Of a stretch of DNA of 64,000 nucleotides, positions 55,838 through 64,000 are shown piece after piece. Below the pieces are notes generated by a model. It made no database searches. It had not been told where the DNA came from and saw only the letters and a list, made by a program, of their open reading frames with translations. The position numbers were made by a program, and so were the translations under genes. Source of the stretch: Mesorhizobium sp. (GTDB lineage: Bacteria; Pseudomonadota; Alphaproteobacteria; Rhizobiales; Rhizobiaceae); NCBI GenBank assembly GCA_004020645.1, contig SAQL01000009.1:62001-126000 (forward strand), given 5' to 3'. The first letter of the stretch is position 1, and each line of letters starts with the position of its first letter.

Positions 55838-56773
55838 CTACCTGCCATAGTAGAGGGTGACGGTGTGCTTCGCCTCGGCGAAGAACAGCCAGCGTTCGAC
55901 CAGCATGCCGGCGAATTGGACGGTTGCAGCGAGTGTCGACAGCACCGCCGCGTAGGGCCATGGCAAGGCGAGCACGGCAACCAGCAGCAAAACAGGCGAG
56001 GCGAAGGCCAGCACTTGCGTGATCTGGCGCAGCCGCGCCTTGTGCTTGCGCGCGACGCGAAAGCCCATCTCCTTGAGCAGATAGTTTTCCTCGGTGTGCG
56101 GCCATTCCAGCGACCGCACCGTACCGCCGGCAAGCCCGGTGGCGGTGTTGGCGTTGGTCGGGATTTCCAGCCTGTCATTGTATCGCCAGGTTGCCACCTT
56201 CCAGCCCCAGCCGAGCAAGGTCAGCAGCATGCAACCTGCCAGAAGGACGGTCGAGCCGATGGCGAAACCATGCAGCAGCGCGTTGAGAAGCACGCTGCCG
56301 CTCATCGCCGAAAAGATCAGGTAGCCGGGCAGAGTGAACCGGCTGTGCCACTGGGCTATTGGCTTCAGCGAGGCATAGATCATGCCGGTGGTGCAGACGG
56401 TAGCGACCGCGCCGACCGCAGCCAGCACCCCGGCGACGGCTACCCAGCCCTCTGTGCGGCCGAGGACCACCCAGCCTATGGCGAACAGCCCCGCCGGCAC
56501 GAAGGTCGCGACCGACGCGACGCCTTCGCGTGACAGCCACGAACTGCGCCATTGCGAGAAGGCCCGCCAGGCGCGTTCGGGCCGGCCGAGATGGCCGGCC
56601 GACGACAACAGGCCAGCCGAGATCAGGCCGAGCGCCAGCCCCATGCCGATGGCGCCGAGCCAGAAATCGGGCGGGACGAACCCCAGTCCGGCCAGCACGC
56701 CGAGCAGCGCAAGCAGGCCGTAACCGGCGCCGGTGGCGGTGGTGAAAAAGACGACGGAGAAGGCTGGATGCAT
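55838..56773 (-). CDS. soeC: DmsC-like membrane anchor subunit, SoeC-like
   Basis: The 311-residue protein has eight or nine hydrophobic segments and the DmsC-family pattern, beginning MHPAFSVVFFTTATGAGYGL and containing SSAGHLGRPERAWRAFSQWR and SWLSREG. It would anchor the catalytic and iron-sulfur subunits to the inner membrane and exchange electrons with quinone. It ends the minus-strand operon soeA-soeB-soeC, starting 15 bases after soeB. The Soe assignment depends on the subunits upstream. Confidence 0.72.
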   Translation of the reverse strand: MHPAFSVVFFTTATGAGYGLLALLGVLAGLGFVPPDFWLGAIGMGLALGLISAGLLSSAGHLGRPERAWRAFSQWRSSWLSREGVASVATFVPAGLFAIGWVVLGRTEGWVAVAGVLAAVGAVATVCTTGMIYASLKPIAQWHSRFTLPGYLIFSAMSGSVLLNALLHGFAIGSTVLLAGCMLLTLLGWGWKVATWRYNDRLEIPTNANTATGLAGGTVRSLEWPHTEENYLLKEMGFRVARKHKARLRQITQVLAFASPVLLLVAVLALPWPYAAVLSTLAATVQFAGMLVERWLFFAEAKHTVTLYYGR

Positions 56774-56788
56774 GAGATTGGTTGCTGG

Positions 56789-57523
56789 TCAGTTCGAAAG
56801 CATGCGGTCGACCCAGCCGAGGAAACCGCCTTCGGCCCGCACCGGTTCGAGCGCCGGCGCCGGCACCGATGCGGCGCGTGTGGTATTGGCGCGCGGCGGC
56901 AAATATTTGTTGGTCGGGTGATAGCCGAGTTCGGGCATCAGGTCGACACCGCCGCGCTCGGCCACCAGTTGCGAGATCGCCGACGCCGGGTCGCCGAGAT
57001 CGCCGAAATGCCGCGCGCTGGTCGGACAGGCGGCGACGCAGGCCGGCACGCGGTCTTCTTCTGCCAGATTGTCGTTGTAGATGCGGTCGACGCACAGCGT
57101 GCATTTCTTCATCACGCCGACATCGGTGTCGAATTCGCGTGCGCCGTAGGGGCAGGCCCAGCTGCATAATTTGCAGCCGATGCACTTGTCCTCGTCGACC
57201 AGCACGATGCCGTCCGAAGCCCGTTTGTAGGAGGCGCCGGTCGGGCAGACGGTGACGCAGGCCGGTGTCTCACAATGCAGACAGGAGCGTGGGAAATTGA
57301 CCGTGCGCCCACCCATCTCCGTGATGTGCTCATAGCTGTGCACGCGGTTGAACCACACCCCGTCGGCATCGCCGCCATAGGGATCGATGTCGGTCAGCGG
57401 CGCCATGTGACCGCCGGTGTTCCATTCCTTGCAGGCGGTAACGCAGGCCTGGCAACCGACGCAGGTGTCAAGGTCGATGACGAGGCCGAGCTTTTTGTCG
57501 GTATGGGCGGGGAGACAGGTCAT
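56789..57523 (-). CDS. soeB: Four-cluster ferredoxin-type electron transfer subunit, SoeB-like
   Basis: The 244-residue protein begins MTCLPAHTDKKLGLVIDLDT and carries four cysteine motifs for [4Fe-4S] clusters: CVGCQACVTAC (near residue 22), CLHCETPACVTVCP, CIGCKLCSWACP, and CTLC with CVAACP. No signal peptide is present, so it works in the cytosol. The N-terminal KKLGLVIDLDTCVGC and the KEWNTGG that follows are characteristic, from memory, of SoeB rather than of DmsB. It overlaps the soeA stop by four bases. Confidence 0.78.
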   Translation of the reverse strand: MTCLPAHTDKKLGLVIDLDTCVGCQACVTACKEWNTGGHMAPLTDIDPYGGDADGVWFNRVHSYEHITEMGGRTVNFPRSCLHCETPACVTVCPTGASYKRASDGIVLVDEDKCIGCKLCSWACPYGAREFDTDVGVMKKCTLCVDRIYNDNLAEEDRVPACVAACPTSARHFGDLGDPASAISQLVAERGGVDLMPELGYHPTNKYLPPRANTTRAASVPAPALEPVRAEGGFLGWVDRMLSN

Positions 57524-60453
57524 GGTCTGGCGGCTTCTCTTTCCCGGCGAAACTCGGCGCCGAAACTGAGCTTGTCGGGCGAGGGTTCGAAATGCGGTGG
57601 CTGCCGGAAGCGCTCGAACTGCGGCTCGGTGAAGCCGGCTTCTTCAGCCGCGCATTTGACGATGCGGACGCGCAGGTCGAACCATGCCGCCTGGCCGGTG
57701 ACCGGATCGGAATTCGAGTAGCGCTTACCGTTCGCATCGGCAGAAGTCTGGTCGCCGATAATGTGATTGAGCAGGAAGCCACGGTTGGATTCGGCGGCGT
57801 CGTCCTTCAGCCCCCAGCTGCCGCGCCGTTTGCCGATGGCGTTCCAGGTCCAAACCGTATCCGCGTTGACGCCGTCGACCAGCTTGATCTGTCCCTTGAC
57901 CTTGCCGTTGATGCTCTCGATCCACACCCAGTCATCGTCGACAAGGCCGAGGCCGGCGGCGGTCCGGTTGTGCACGAACAGCCGGTTTTGGCTGGTGATC
58001 TGCCTGAGCCAGGCGTTCTGCGAGCCCCAGGAATGATACATGTGCATCGGCCGCTGTGTTAGCGCGTGCAGCGGGTATTTCTCGAGGTCGACAGCCGCCT
58101 CCTCGAAAGGCGTGTACCAGAACGGCAGCGGGTCCATATAGGTCTCGATGCGGCTGCGCTCCGCCTCCGGCGGCAGCACCCGCCCATGGCCGCGCGCGGC
58201 GAGGCGAAACCGCTGAATTGGTTCCGAATAGAGCTGGAAGACGATCGGCTCGGCTTTCGGGATGAAGCCCATGTTCTCGGCGAAGTCGAGATAGGAGCGG
58301 TTGGCCATCTTGTAGTAGCGCTGGTCGTCCGCAAAATCATGGTGCCAAAAGCCGCCATTGTCGATGTAGCGCTGAAGCTGATCAGGATTGGCCTCGCCCT
58401 TGCCGGTCGAAGTTCCGTCCTTGCCGCGCCAGCCGGCGAGCGGGCCGACGCCCGGCGTGCGCTCATGATTGACGATGTAATCGGCATAGTCGCGGTATTT
58501 GGCCGAGCCGTCGTCGTCGACAAAGCCGGGCAGGCCGAGCCGCGCGCCGAGCTCGATTAGCACCGTCTGGAACGGCCTGACATCGCGGTCCGGCTCGACG
58601 ACGGGATGGCGGATGGCGTCGCCCGGGCCGTCGGCATGGCTGATCGGCCGGTCGAGCAGGCTGATGCAGTCATGCCTTTCGAGATAGGTGGTGTCGGGAA
58701 GCACGAGATCGGCGAACGGCACAGTCTCGGAATAATAGGCGTCGGAATAAATGATGAAGGGGATCTTGTAGTTTCCGGCCTCGTCGCTGTCGGTCAGCAT
58801 CGCCATCGTCTCGACTGTGTTCATCGACGAGTTCCAGGCCATGTTGGACATGTACATCATCAGCGTGTCGATCCTGTAGGGATCGCCGGCCCAGGCGTTA
58901 CGGATGACCGTGTGCATGAGCCCATGTGCTGCCAGCGGCGCATCCCAGGAATAGGCCTTGTCGATACGGATCGGCGTGCCGACGTCGTCGACGAGCAGAT
59001 CGTCCGGGCCGCAGACGAATCCAAGCGGCATGCCTTCGAGCGGCGTCATCGGCCTGACGTCCTTGCCCGCCGGCTTCGGCCCCGGCGGCGCCGACCGCGG
59101 ATAAGGCGGCTTGAAGCGAAATCCGCCGGGCACGTCCACCGTACCCAGGAGTACTTGGAGCAGGTGGATGGCGCGGCAGCTATGAAAACCGTTCGAATGC
59201 GCCGAGATGCCGCGCATCGCATGCATCGACACCGGCCGACCCTTGATCGTCTCGTGCCGGCGGCCGGCCCAGTCGGTCCACGCTATCGGCAGTTCGATTG
59301 CTTGCTCGAAAGCGACGTGCGCCAGTTCGGCAGCAATCCGGCGGATGGTGTCGGCGGCAACGCCGCAGCGTTCGGCGACCGCATCGGGAGAATAGCTCTC
59401 CTGGAGGTAGCGGTCGGCGATAAGCTGGAAGACCGGCACGCAGCGGCGGCCGTCGAGCTCGAAGTTGCCGGTCAGCGCCGGTTTTGCATCGCTATTGGTG
59501 GCGCTGACGGGCACTTTCGCCACCCTGTCCCAGGCCATCGGGTTGCCGCCGCTGTCGCGCGCGAACAGCCCGTCATCGGCAGCATTCGGCTCCTGAATGA
59601 CGAGGACATGGGCGTTGGTGTAGCGCAGCAAATAATCGAGATCGACGCGGCCGGCCTTCAGCAGTTCATGGATGAGAGCAAACACGAACAGGCCGTCGGT
59701 GCCGGGTCGGATGCCGATCCAGTCATCGGCAATGGCGTTGTAGCCGGTGCGGCACGGATTGATCGAGACCACCTTGGCCCCGCGCGCCTTGAGCTTGCCG
59801 AGACCGATCTTGATCGGATTGGAATCATGGTCCTCGGCAACGCCGAACAGCATGAAGTATCTCGTGTTGTCCCAGTCGGGTTCGCCGAACTCCCAGAACG
59901 AGCCGCCGATCGTATAGAGCCCGCCGGCCGCCATGTTGACCGAGCAGAAGCCGCCATGGGCGGCGAAATTCGGCGTGCCGAACTGGCTCGCCCACCAGCC
60001 GGTCAACGATTGCGACTGATCGCGCCCGGTGAAGAAGGCGAGTTTCTTCGGATCGGTCCGGCGGATTTTCGAAAGTCGTTCCGTCGCGATTGAGAAAGCC
60101 TCCTCCCACTCGATCTCACGAAATTCTCCCGAGCCGCGCGGACCTGTGCGCAGCAATGGTTTCTTCAACCGGGCCGGACTGTAGTGCTGCATGATGCCGG
60201 CACTGCCCTTGCCGCACAGCACGCCGCGATTGACCGGATGATCCTTGTTGCCGTTGATGTAGCGGACCTTGCCGTCCTTGATGTGGACGTCGATGCCGCA
60301 GCGGCAGGCGCACATGTAGCAGGTCGTCTTGGCGATGCTGTCGGAGATATCGGGCGAAGTATCGACGCCATCGCCCTCGTCGGGCGCGCGCGTGTCGGCA
60401 AGCGACCGTTGGGACGGTGCGGAATTGGCGCCGCGCAGCTGTCCGTGGCTCAT
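57520..60453 (-). CDS. soeA: Molybdopterin oxidoreductase, probable cytoplasmic sulfite dehydrogenase SoeA
   Basis: The 977-residue catalytic subunit belongs to the DMSO reductase family. An N-terminal [4Fe-4S] motif is present in TTCYMCACRCGIDVHIKDGK, with the fourth Cys in NRGVLCGKGS. Molybdopterin domains follow, and GGFCSVNMAAGG probably holds the molybdenum-ligating Cys. No twin-arginine signal is present, unlike DMSO, nitrate and thiosulfate reductases, which points to a cytoplasmic enzyme as in SoeABC. The reaction would be sulfite to sulfate with electrons passed to quinone. The ATG at 60453 is chosen because the iron-sulfur motif lies about 45 residues in; the frame extends upstream to 60978 but has no family features there and overlaps the LysR gene. 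Confidence 0.78.
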   Translation of the reverse strand: MSHGQLRGANSAPSQRSLADTRAPDEGDGVDTSPDISDSIAKTTCYMCACRCGIDVHIKDGKVRYINGNKDHPVNRGVLCGKGSAGIMQHYSPARLKKPLLRTGPRGSGEFREIEWEEAFSIATERLSKIRRTDPKKLAFFTGRDQSQSLTGWWASQFGTPNFAAHGGFCSVNMAAGGLYTIGGSFWEFGEPDWDNTRYFMLFGVAEDHDSNPIKIGLGKLKARGAKVVSINPCRTGYNAIADDWIGIRPGTDGLFVFALIHELLKAGRVDLDYLLRYTNAHVLVIQEPNAADDGLFARDSGGNPMAWDRVAKVPVSATNSDAKPALTGNFELDGRRCVPVFQLIADRYLQESYSPDAVAERCGVAADTIRRIAAELAHVAFEQAIELPIAWTDWAGRRHETIKGRPVSMHAMRGISAHSNGFHSCRAIHLLQVLLGTVDVPGGFRFKPPYPRSAPPGPKPAGKDVRPMTPLEGMPLGFVCGPDDLLVDDVGTPIRIDKAYSWDAPLAAHGLMHTVIRNAWAGDPYRIDTLMMYMSNMAWNSSMNTVETMAMLTDSDEAGNYKIPFIIYSDAYYSETVPFADLVLPDTTYLERHDCISLLDRPISHADGPGDAIRHPVVEPDRDVRPFQTVLIELGARLGLPGFVDDDGSAKYRDYADYIVNHERTPGVGPLAGWRGKDGTSTGKGEANPDQLQRYIDNGGFWHHDFADDQRYYKMANRSYLDFAENMGFIPKAEPIVFQLYSEPIQRFRLAARGHGRVLPPEAERSRIETYMDPLPFWYTPFEEAAVDLEKYPLHALTQRPMHMYHSWGSQNAWLRQITSQNRLFVHNRTAAGLGLVDDDWVWIESINGKVKGQIKLVDGVNADTVWTWNAIGKRRGSWGLKDDAAESNRGFLLNHIIGDQTSADANGKRYSNSDPVTGQAAWFDLRVRIVKCAAEEAGFTEPQFERFRQPPHFEPSPDKLSFGAEFRREREAARP

Positions 60454-60726
60454 GATCTGCTTTTGTGGTCCGAGTATTTGGCTCGCGTTTTTGGTCCGGG
60501 GCCGCGCATGTAATGCTCTTCCGGATGATAGCCATGGCCGGTGAGCCGCCGCCGCAAGCTGCGCGTCCAATGGGCAAACAGGGATTTGAACCGCCCGATC
60601 ACTTTCTGCCTTTGCGGATTGGCCGCGATATTTTTCCAATTTCCTGCAAAAACTTAGAACAAAACGATCGATCTGTCTAACAAGTTGCTCTTGTAATTCC
60701 AATCGAATTTGTTTCTTAATTCTCTC
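60454..60726. promoter_or_regulatory. Divergent control region between soeA and the LysR gene
   Basis: This 273-base region has an AT-rich segment (60640-60726) with ACAAG-TTGCT-CTTGT (60680-60694), a perfect 5-bp inverted repeat about 33 bases before the LysR start. It has the size and symmetry of a LysR-type T-N11-A site. A divergent regulator controlling the operon through this region is the standard arrangement. Confidence 0.5.
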
Positions 60727-61629
60727 ATGACCCTGGACCAATTGCGGATCTTCGTTGCCGTCGCCGAACGAGGACATATGACCAAAGCGGCCGAGCTGCT
60801 GGGTATTTCCCAGTCGGCGGCGTCGGCCGCCATCCGCTCGCTCGAACAGCAGCACGGCGTCCAGCTGTTCAACCGGGTCGGCCGCAACATCGAGCTGGCG
60901 CAGACCGGCCGCCGGTTCCTGCCTGAGGCCAAGGCCGTGCTCGAACGGGCGGCTGCCGCTCACAATGTGCTGGAGCACGTCTCGCAGACGATCACCGGCA
61001 GCCTTTCAATCGCCGCCAGCCAGACCATCGCCAGCTATTGGCTGCCGCGCCGGCTGGCCTCCTTCCACGAGGCCTATCCCGCCGTCAGGCTGAGCGTGAC
61101 CATTGGCAACACCAGGCAGGTCGAGACCAATGTCCTGGACGGCACGGCGGATTTTGGCCTGGTCGAGGGGCGGACTGATTCAGACATATTGCGGCGCGCC
61201 AAGGTCGATGTGGATCGCCTGATGCTGGTTGTGGCGCATTCGCATCCCGAGATCGCTGAAGTCTCGCGCGGGCATCCCGACATTAGCGAGCTCCGCTGGA
61301 TCATCAGGGAGGGCGGGTCGGGCACCCGCGAGGTGCTGGAAGATCTTGCCCGCCGCGAAGGGATCTCGTTCGCGGACCTGCGAATATTCCTGGTGCTGCC
61401 GAGCAACGAGGCGGTCCGTCAGGCGGTCGAGGCCGGCGCCGGCGCCACCATCATTTCCGAGCTCGTTGTCTCGCGCGCGGTCGCCGAAGGTAGTTTGCGG
61501 TCCGTACTGATCGATCTGCCGAAGCGTGATTTCGCCATGATCACGCATCGTGACCGGCAGGCAAGTCTGGCCCAGATGGCGCTCAAGGCGCATCTGGGCG
61601 CGAAGGCCGGCGAGACCGTCCGCGGGTAA
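60727..61629 (+). CDS. LysR-family transcriptional regulator
   Basis: The 300-residue protein has the LysR winged helix in residues 1-60 (MTLDQLRIFVAVAERGHMTK, then LLGISQSAASAAIRSLEQQH) and a periplasmic-binding-fold ligand domain from about 90 to 295 (GSLSIAASQTIASYWLPRRL). It is similar in overall style to CysB/CysL-type regulators. It is divergent from soeABC and likely controls it, perhaps in response to sulfite or a related sulfur compound; the inducer is inferred from context only. The ATG at 60727 is standard for the family. Confidence 0.9.
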   Translation: MTLDQLRIFVAVAERGHMTKAAELLGISQSAASAAIRSLEQQHGVQLFNRVGRNIELAQTGRRFLPEAKAVLERAAAAHNVLEHVSQTITGSLSIAASQTIASYWLPRRLASFHEAYPAVRLSVTIGNTRQVETNVLDGTADFGLVEGRTDSDILRRAKVDVDRLMLVVAHSHPEIAEVSRGHPDISELRWIIREGGSGTREVLEDLARREGISFADLRIFLVLPSNEAVRQAVEAGAGATIISELVVSRAVAEGSLRSVLIDLPKRDFAMITHRDRQASLAQMALKAHLGAKAGETVRG

Positions 61630-61635
61630 GCCGGG

Positions 61636-62892
61636 TCAGCCAAATTTCCGCTGCGCATCGAGCGCCAGCCCAAGCCCGACCGAGCCGAACATATCACCTT
61701 CGATGACGGACGCCTGCGGCACCAAGGCTAATATCTGCTGCCTTGCCAGCGGGATGGCGGTCGATCCGCCGGTCAGGAACACCGCGGTGATGGCGGATGG
61801 TTTCACCTGCGCTTCGCGGATGGTCTCACCAACCGTTGCGGCCACCCGTTCGATTTCCCTGGCGATCGTGGCCTCGAGCCCGGCGCGGGAAATTTCTGCC
61901 GCGAAACTCGCTCCAGGCAGCGCGACTACGACATCACCAGAAAGTTGCTCCGTCAGCTCGATTTTGGCCGTTTCGACCAAAGCGGCCAGCGCGTGCCCGT
62001 AACGATGCTCGACGATGTGGATGAAGCGGTCGACCAGGTCGGCGCGTTCCGCTTCGTAGCGGATCTGGCGCAGATGGGTCATCGCCCTGGCGGTGTAGAC
62101 CAGATTGATGCGTTGCCATGTTGCCAGGTCGATGAAGTAGCTGGCCGGCAAGTTGCGCTTGCCGTCCTTGGTCGGCGAGAGGTAGCCGAGCTGCGGCATC
62201 ACATGGGTGATGCTCAACAGCCGATCGAAGTCGGTGCCGCCGATGTGGATGCCTCGGCTCGCCAGGATGTCGTCCTTGCGATCGAGGGAGCGGGCGCGCT
62301 GCGGCGAGACCCGCACGATCGAGAAGTCGGACGTGCCGCCGCCCATGTCGACGATCAGCGCCAGTTCTTCCCGCGTAACATTCTGCTCGTAGTCGAGCGC
62401 CGCCGCGATCGGCTCGAACTGGAAGGCGATATGCTTGAAGCCCTGGGTGCGGGCTGCGTTTTCGAGTTCACCTTCGGCCTTGGCATCGGCCTCGGCATCG
62501 TCGTCGACGAACTGCACGGGACGACCGAGCACCACGCTTTCAACCGTGTCGTCCGCATCCTCTTCCAGCCTTTTCCTGAGATGGCCGACGAACAGACCAA
62601 TGATCTCGGTGAAGGCGATCGATCGGGACTTGATGCGCGTCTTTTCATTGACAAGCGTACCGCCGAGTACGCTCTTCAGCGAGCGCATCAGGCGACCTTC
62701 GATGCTGTCGGCATAGTTGGCAATGGCGCGGCGCCCAAAATAGGTGCGGTTGTCCTCGAAGTTGAAGAACACGGCGCTCGGCAGCGTCACCTGACCGTCT
62801 TCCAGCGCCACGAGCTGCGGCTGCCCGTTCCTGACCACGCCGACGGTGGAGTTCGAAGTGCCGAAGTCGATACCGCCGAATGCTGGTCGCAT
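61636..62892 (-). CDS. Short Hsp70-family (YegD-like) protein
   Basis: The 418-residue protein has the actin-like ATPase fold of Hsp70: phosphate-1 loop GGIDFGTSNSTVGVVRNG (near residue 7), phosphate-2 VDMGGGTSDFSIVRV (near 190), and adenosine motif FLTGGSTAIPLARQQI (near 385). It stops there, lacking the substrate-binding domain and lid of DnaK. YegD-type proteins of this length are widespread in proteobacteria, but their role is not settled. It is convergent with the LysR gene across six bases and 107 bases from the next minus-strand gene. Confidence 0.9.
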   Translation of the reverse strand: MRPAFGGIDFGTSNSTVGVVRNGQPQLVALEDGQVTLPSAVFFNFEDNRTYFGRRAIANYADSIEGRLMRSLKSVLGGTLVNEKTRIKSRSIAFTEIIGLFVGHLRKRLEEDADDTVESVVLGRPVQFVDDDAEADAKAEGELENAARTQGFKHIAFQFEPIAAALDYEQNVTREELALIVDMGGGTSDFSIVRVSPQRARSLDRKDDILASRGIHIGGTDFDRLLSITHVMPQLGYLSPTKDGKRNLPASYFIDLATWQRINLVYTARAMTHLRQIRYEAERADLVDRFIHIVEHRYGHALAALVETAKIELTEQLSGDVVVALPGASFAAEISRAGLEATIAREIERVAATVGETIREAQVKPSAITAVFLTGGSTAIPLARQQILALVPQASVIEGDMFGSVGLGLALDAQRKFG

Positions 62893-62999
62893 CGCAAGTC
62901 CTGTATTTTTGATTTGGGGATCGACAGCCGGTGTTCGGCCGGCCGTGGTCGCGGTCTAACCCATGAGCGTAAAAAGGGGAACCGCCTTTTGAAGAGGGT

Positions 63000-63791
63000 T
63001 TAATCCTTCCGGAAGACGAGCCTTCCGAGCCAGCCTGTCAGCATGGCCAAGGACACCGCGAAGATGCCGTACAGGAAGGAATAATCGTGGGCAACGCGGA
63101 AGATCGACTGTTCGAAACCGGACTTGCGGATTTCGAGCTGGGCGGAGCTTTCCTTGATGAACAGGCCGCTCTTGAACAGGAACGCACGGGCCTTGTGGGT
63201 GCCGACCGGAACATTGGGGGCGAGCCTGACGGTGGCGCGGAACAGGTTCTGCGACAGGAACTGCACGCCGCCGACATTCACGCTATAGAGGCCGGTCGCC
63301 GTTTTGCGCTCGCGCAGCGCCGCGGTGAATTCCTGGATTGTCGCCGGACTGTCGCCATCGTCGGCCGGCTGCATGTAGATGTTGGCGGCGCCGAGCGACA
63401 ATTGCTTGTAGCTGTTGGGGTCGGTTACGTCCTGCAGCGGTCGCGTCGTCGCCACAGAATAGGACACCGGCACATTCTCGAAGGTCTCGGACTCCAGATT
63501 GATCCAGATGCCGAGCACCCGGTCCTTGCGGCGCACGACGACCGGCCGGGCCGGCCCTTCCAGCACGACGATGATGTCGTAGCGCCCCTGGCGCGCGACA
63601 AGCGGGTCGGCATTCTCCAAAGAGCCGAAAATGGTGAGATCGGCGCCGGAAAAGCCGGCGGTGATCGAGACATGGTCGGTGGACAGGCCGATCTGGATGT
63701 TTTCGGTAGCCGGCGTCTGCGCTTTTCCCGGTGACGAGGCGGCGAACAGCGACAGCGAAGCAACGGCCAAGAACGCCCTCAAGCCCGCCAT
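63000..63791 (-). CDS. TIGR02186-type exported/membrane protein, TauE partner
   Basis: The 263-residue protein has a signal peptide (to about residue 24, GKAQT). A large periplasmic beta-rich domain follows (IQIGLSTDHVSITAGFSGAD to FIKESSAQLEIRKSGF), then one C-terminal membrane helix (YGIFAVSLAMLTGWLGRLVF). This pattern fits the alphaproteobacterial family TIGR02186. Members are commonly encoded next to a TauE/SafE permease, as here, where the ATG overlaps the TauE stop codon. It may be an accessory subunit of that exporter. Confidence 0.82.
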   Translation of the reverse strand: MAGLRAFLAVASLSLFAASSPGKAQTPATENIQIGLSTDHVSITAGFSGADLTIFGSLENADPLVARQGRYDIIVVLEGPARPVVVRRKDRVLGIWINLESETFENVPVSYSVATTRPLQDVTDPNSYKQLSLGAANIYMQPADDGDSPATIQEFTAALRERKTATGLYSVNVGGVQFLSQNLFRATVRLAPNVPVGTHKARAFLFKSGLFIKESSAQLEIRKSGFEQSIFRVAHDYSFLYGIFAVSLAMLTGWLGRLVFRKD

Positions 63792-64000
63792 CAGGTCGGA
63801 TCCACGCCGGATAGGGAATAGACGTTGGGCGGCGTCACGAACAGATCGATGGCGAGCCGGATAGCAACCGCCAGCACCAGCAATGCCAGCAGCGCCCTGA
63901 GCTGCTCGCCACGCAGCCTTTGGCCGGCCTTGGCGCCGTATTGCGCGCCGGCGACGCCGCCCGCCATCAACAGGAAGGCGAGCATGACGTCGACTGTCTG
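63791..64000 (-). CDS. TauE/SafE-family sulfite exporter, C-terminal part (cut by window end)
   Basis: The last 69 codons of a membrane protein are present, reading MLAFLLMAGGVAGAQYGAKA, then GEQLRALLALLVLAVAIRLA. The G-A-Q-x-G-A motif and the final helices are typical of TauE/SafE (DUF81) permeases, which export sulfite, sulfoacetate or related anions. The stop overlaps the start of the TIGR02186-type gene. The rest of the gene lies beyond 64000. Confidence 0.8.
   Translation of the reverse strand, partial: QTVDVMLAFLLMAGGVAGAQYGAKAGQRLRGEQLRALLALLVLAVAIRLAIDLFVTPPNVYSLSGVDPT

Noticed and set aside
60575..60595. tRNA-like GGATTTGAACCGCC string
   Set aside because: It resembles the reverse of a T arm, but no acceptor stem, anticodon arm or D arm can be formed around it.
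60454..60978. N-terminal extension of the molybdoenzyme frame
   Set aside because: It crosses the divergent promoter region and is antisense to the LysR gene, with no Tat signal or family features.

Overview
The window is chromosomal DNA of an alphaproteobacterium of the order Hyphomicrobiales (Rhizobiales), most likely Mesorhizobium or a close relative. The evidence is the high GC, the rhizobial gene orders (lnt - XRE regulator - metK - trmB; rimP-nusA-ylxR-infB-rbfA-truB; irr next to fabA-fabB-fabI; mutM - enoyl-CoA hydratase - rpsT - dnaA), promoters that fit the rhizobial CTTGAC-N17-CTATAT pattern, and several short palindromic intergenic repeats of the kind scattered through Mesorhizobium genomes. 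This assignment comes from reading alone; no database search was possible.

Layout. 1-3136: the tail of a probable CorC/TlyC protein, then an accessory stretch (VOC protein, FAD-linked oxidase, divergent HxlR regulator) between that gene and its usual neighbour lnt. 3475-8263: lnt, an XRE regulator, metK (with a terminator-like hairpin just before its ribosome binding site), trmB and a 54-residue small protein. 8436-16870: the translation/transcription operon rimP-nusA-ylxR/L7Ae-infB-rbfA-truB with a clear promoter and leader hairpin, then a CorA-type transporter. 17053-21081: rpsO-pnp and an RsmC-like methyltransferase, with two copies of one repeat on either side of pnp. 21123-24479: fabI-fabB-fabA and the iron regulator irr. 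24558-27538: an SH3 protein, a 2-hydroxyacid dehydrogenase, a GNAT enzyme and a MoeB/ThiF-like enzyme. 27633-27773: a heptamer tandem array arranged as an inverted repeat. 27754-36251: recF, dnaN, dnaA, rpsT, enoyl-CoA hydratase, mutM and deoB, all on the minus strand, followed by a decayed phosphonate-type binding protein.

36795-49535 holds a complete tad (Flp pilus) locus. TadE/TadG-type proteins, a stand-alone N0-like domain protein and a TadD-like lipoprotein are on the minus strand. The flp pilin, cpaA (prepilin peptidase), cpaBCDEF, tadB and tadC are on the plus strand. Together they provide pilin, maturation, secretin channel, localisation ATPase, motor ATPase, platform proteins and minor pilins.

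49620-55831 carries an M17 aminopeptidase, a MarR-type regulator, an NlpC/P60 peptidase and a two-gene DNA repair unit (Lhr-type DEXH helicase plus PdeM phosphoesterase). 55838-64000 carries a three-subunit molybdoenzyme that looks like the cytoplasmic sulfite dehydrogenase SoeABC, a divergent LysR regulator, a short Hsp70-like protein, and a TIGR02186-type protein overlapping a TauE/SafE exporter cut by the window edge. A sulfite oxidation and export neighbourhood is the simplest reading of that end.

No rRNA, tRNA, CRISPR array, transposase, prophage or clearly new multi-gene system was seen. The least explained features are intergenic: the 392-bp nested inverted repeat at 48148-48539, the heptamer array at 27633-27773, the metK leader hairpin, and the 848-bp region upstream of dnaA.
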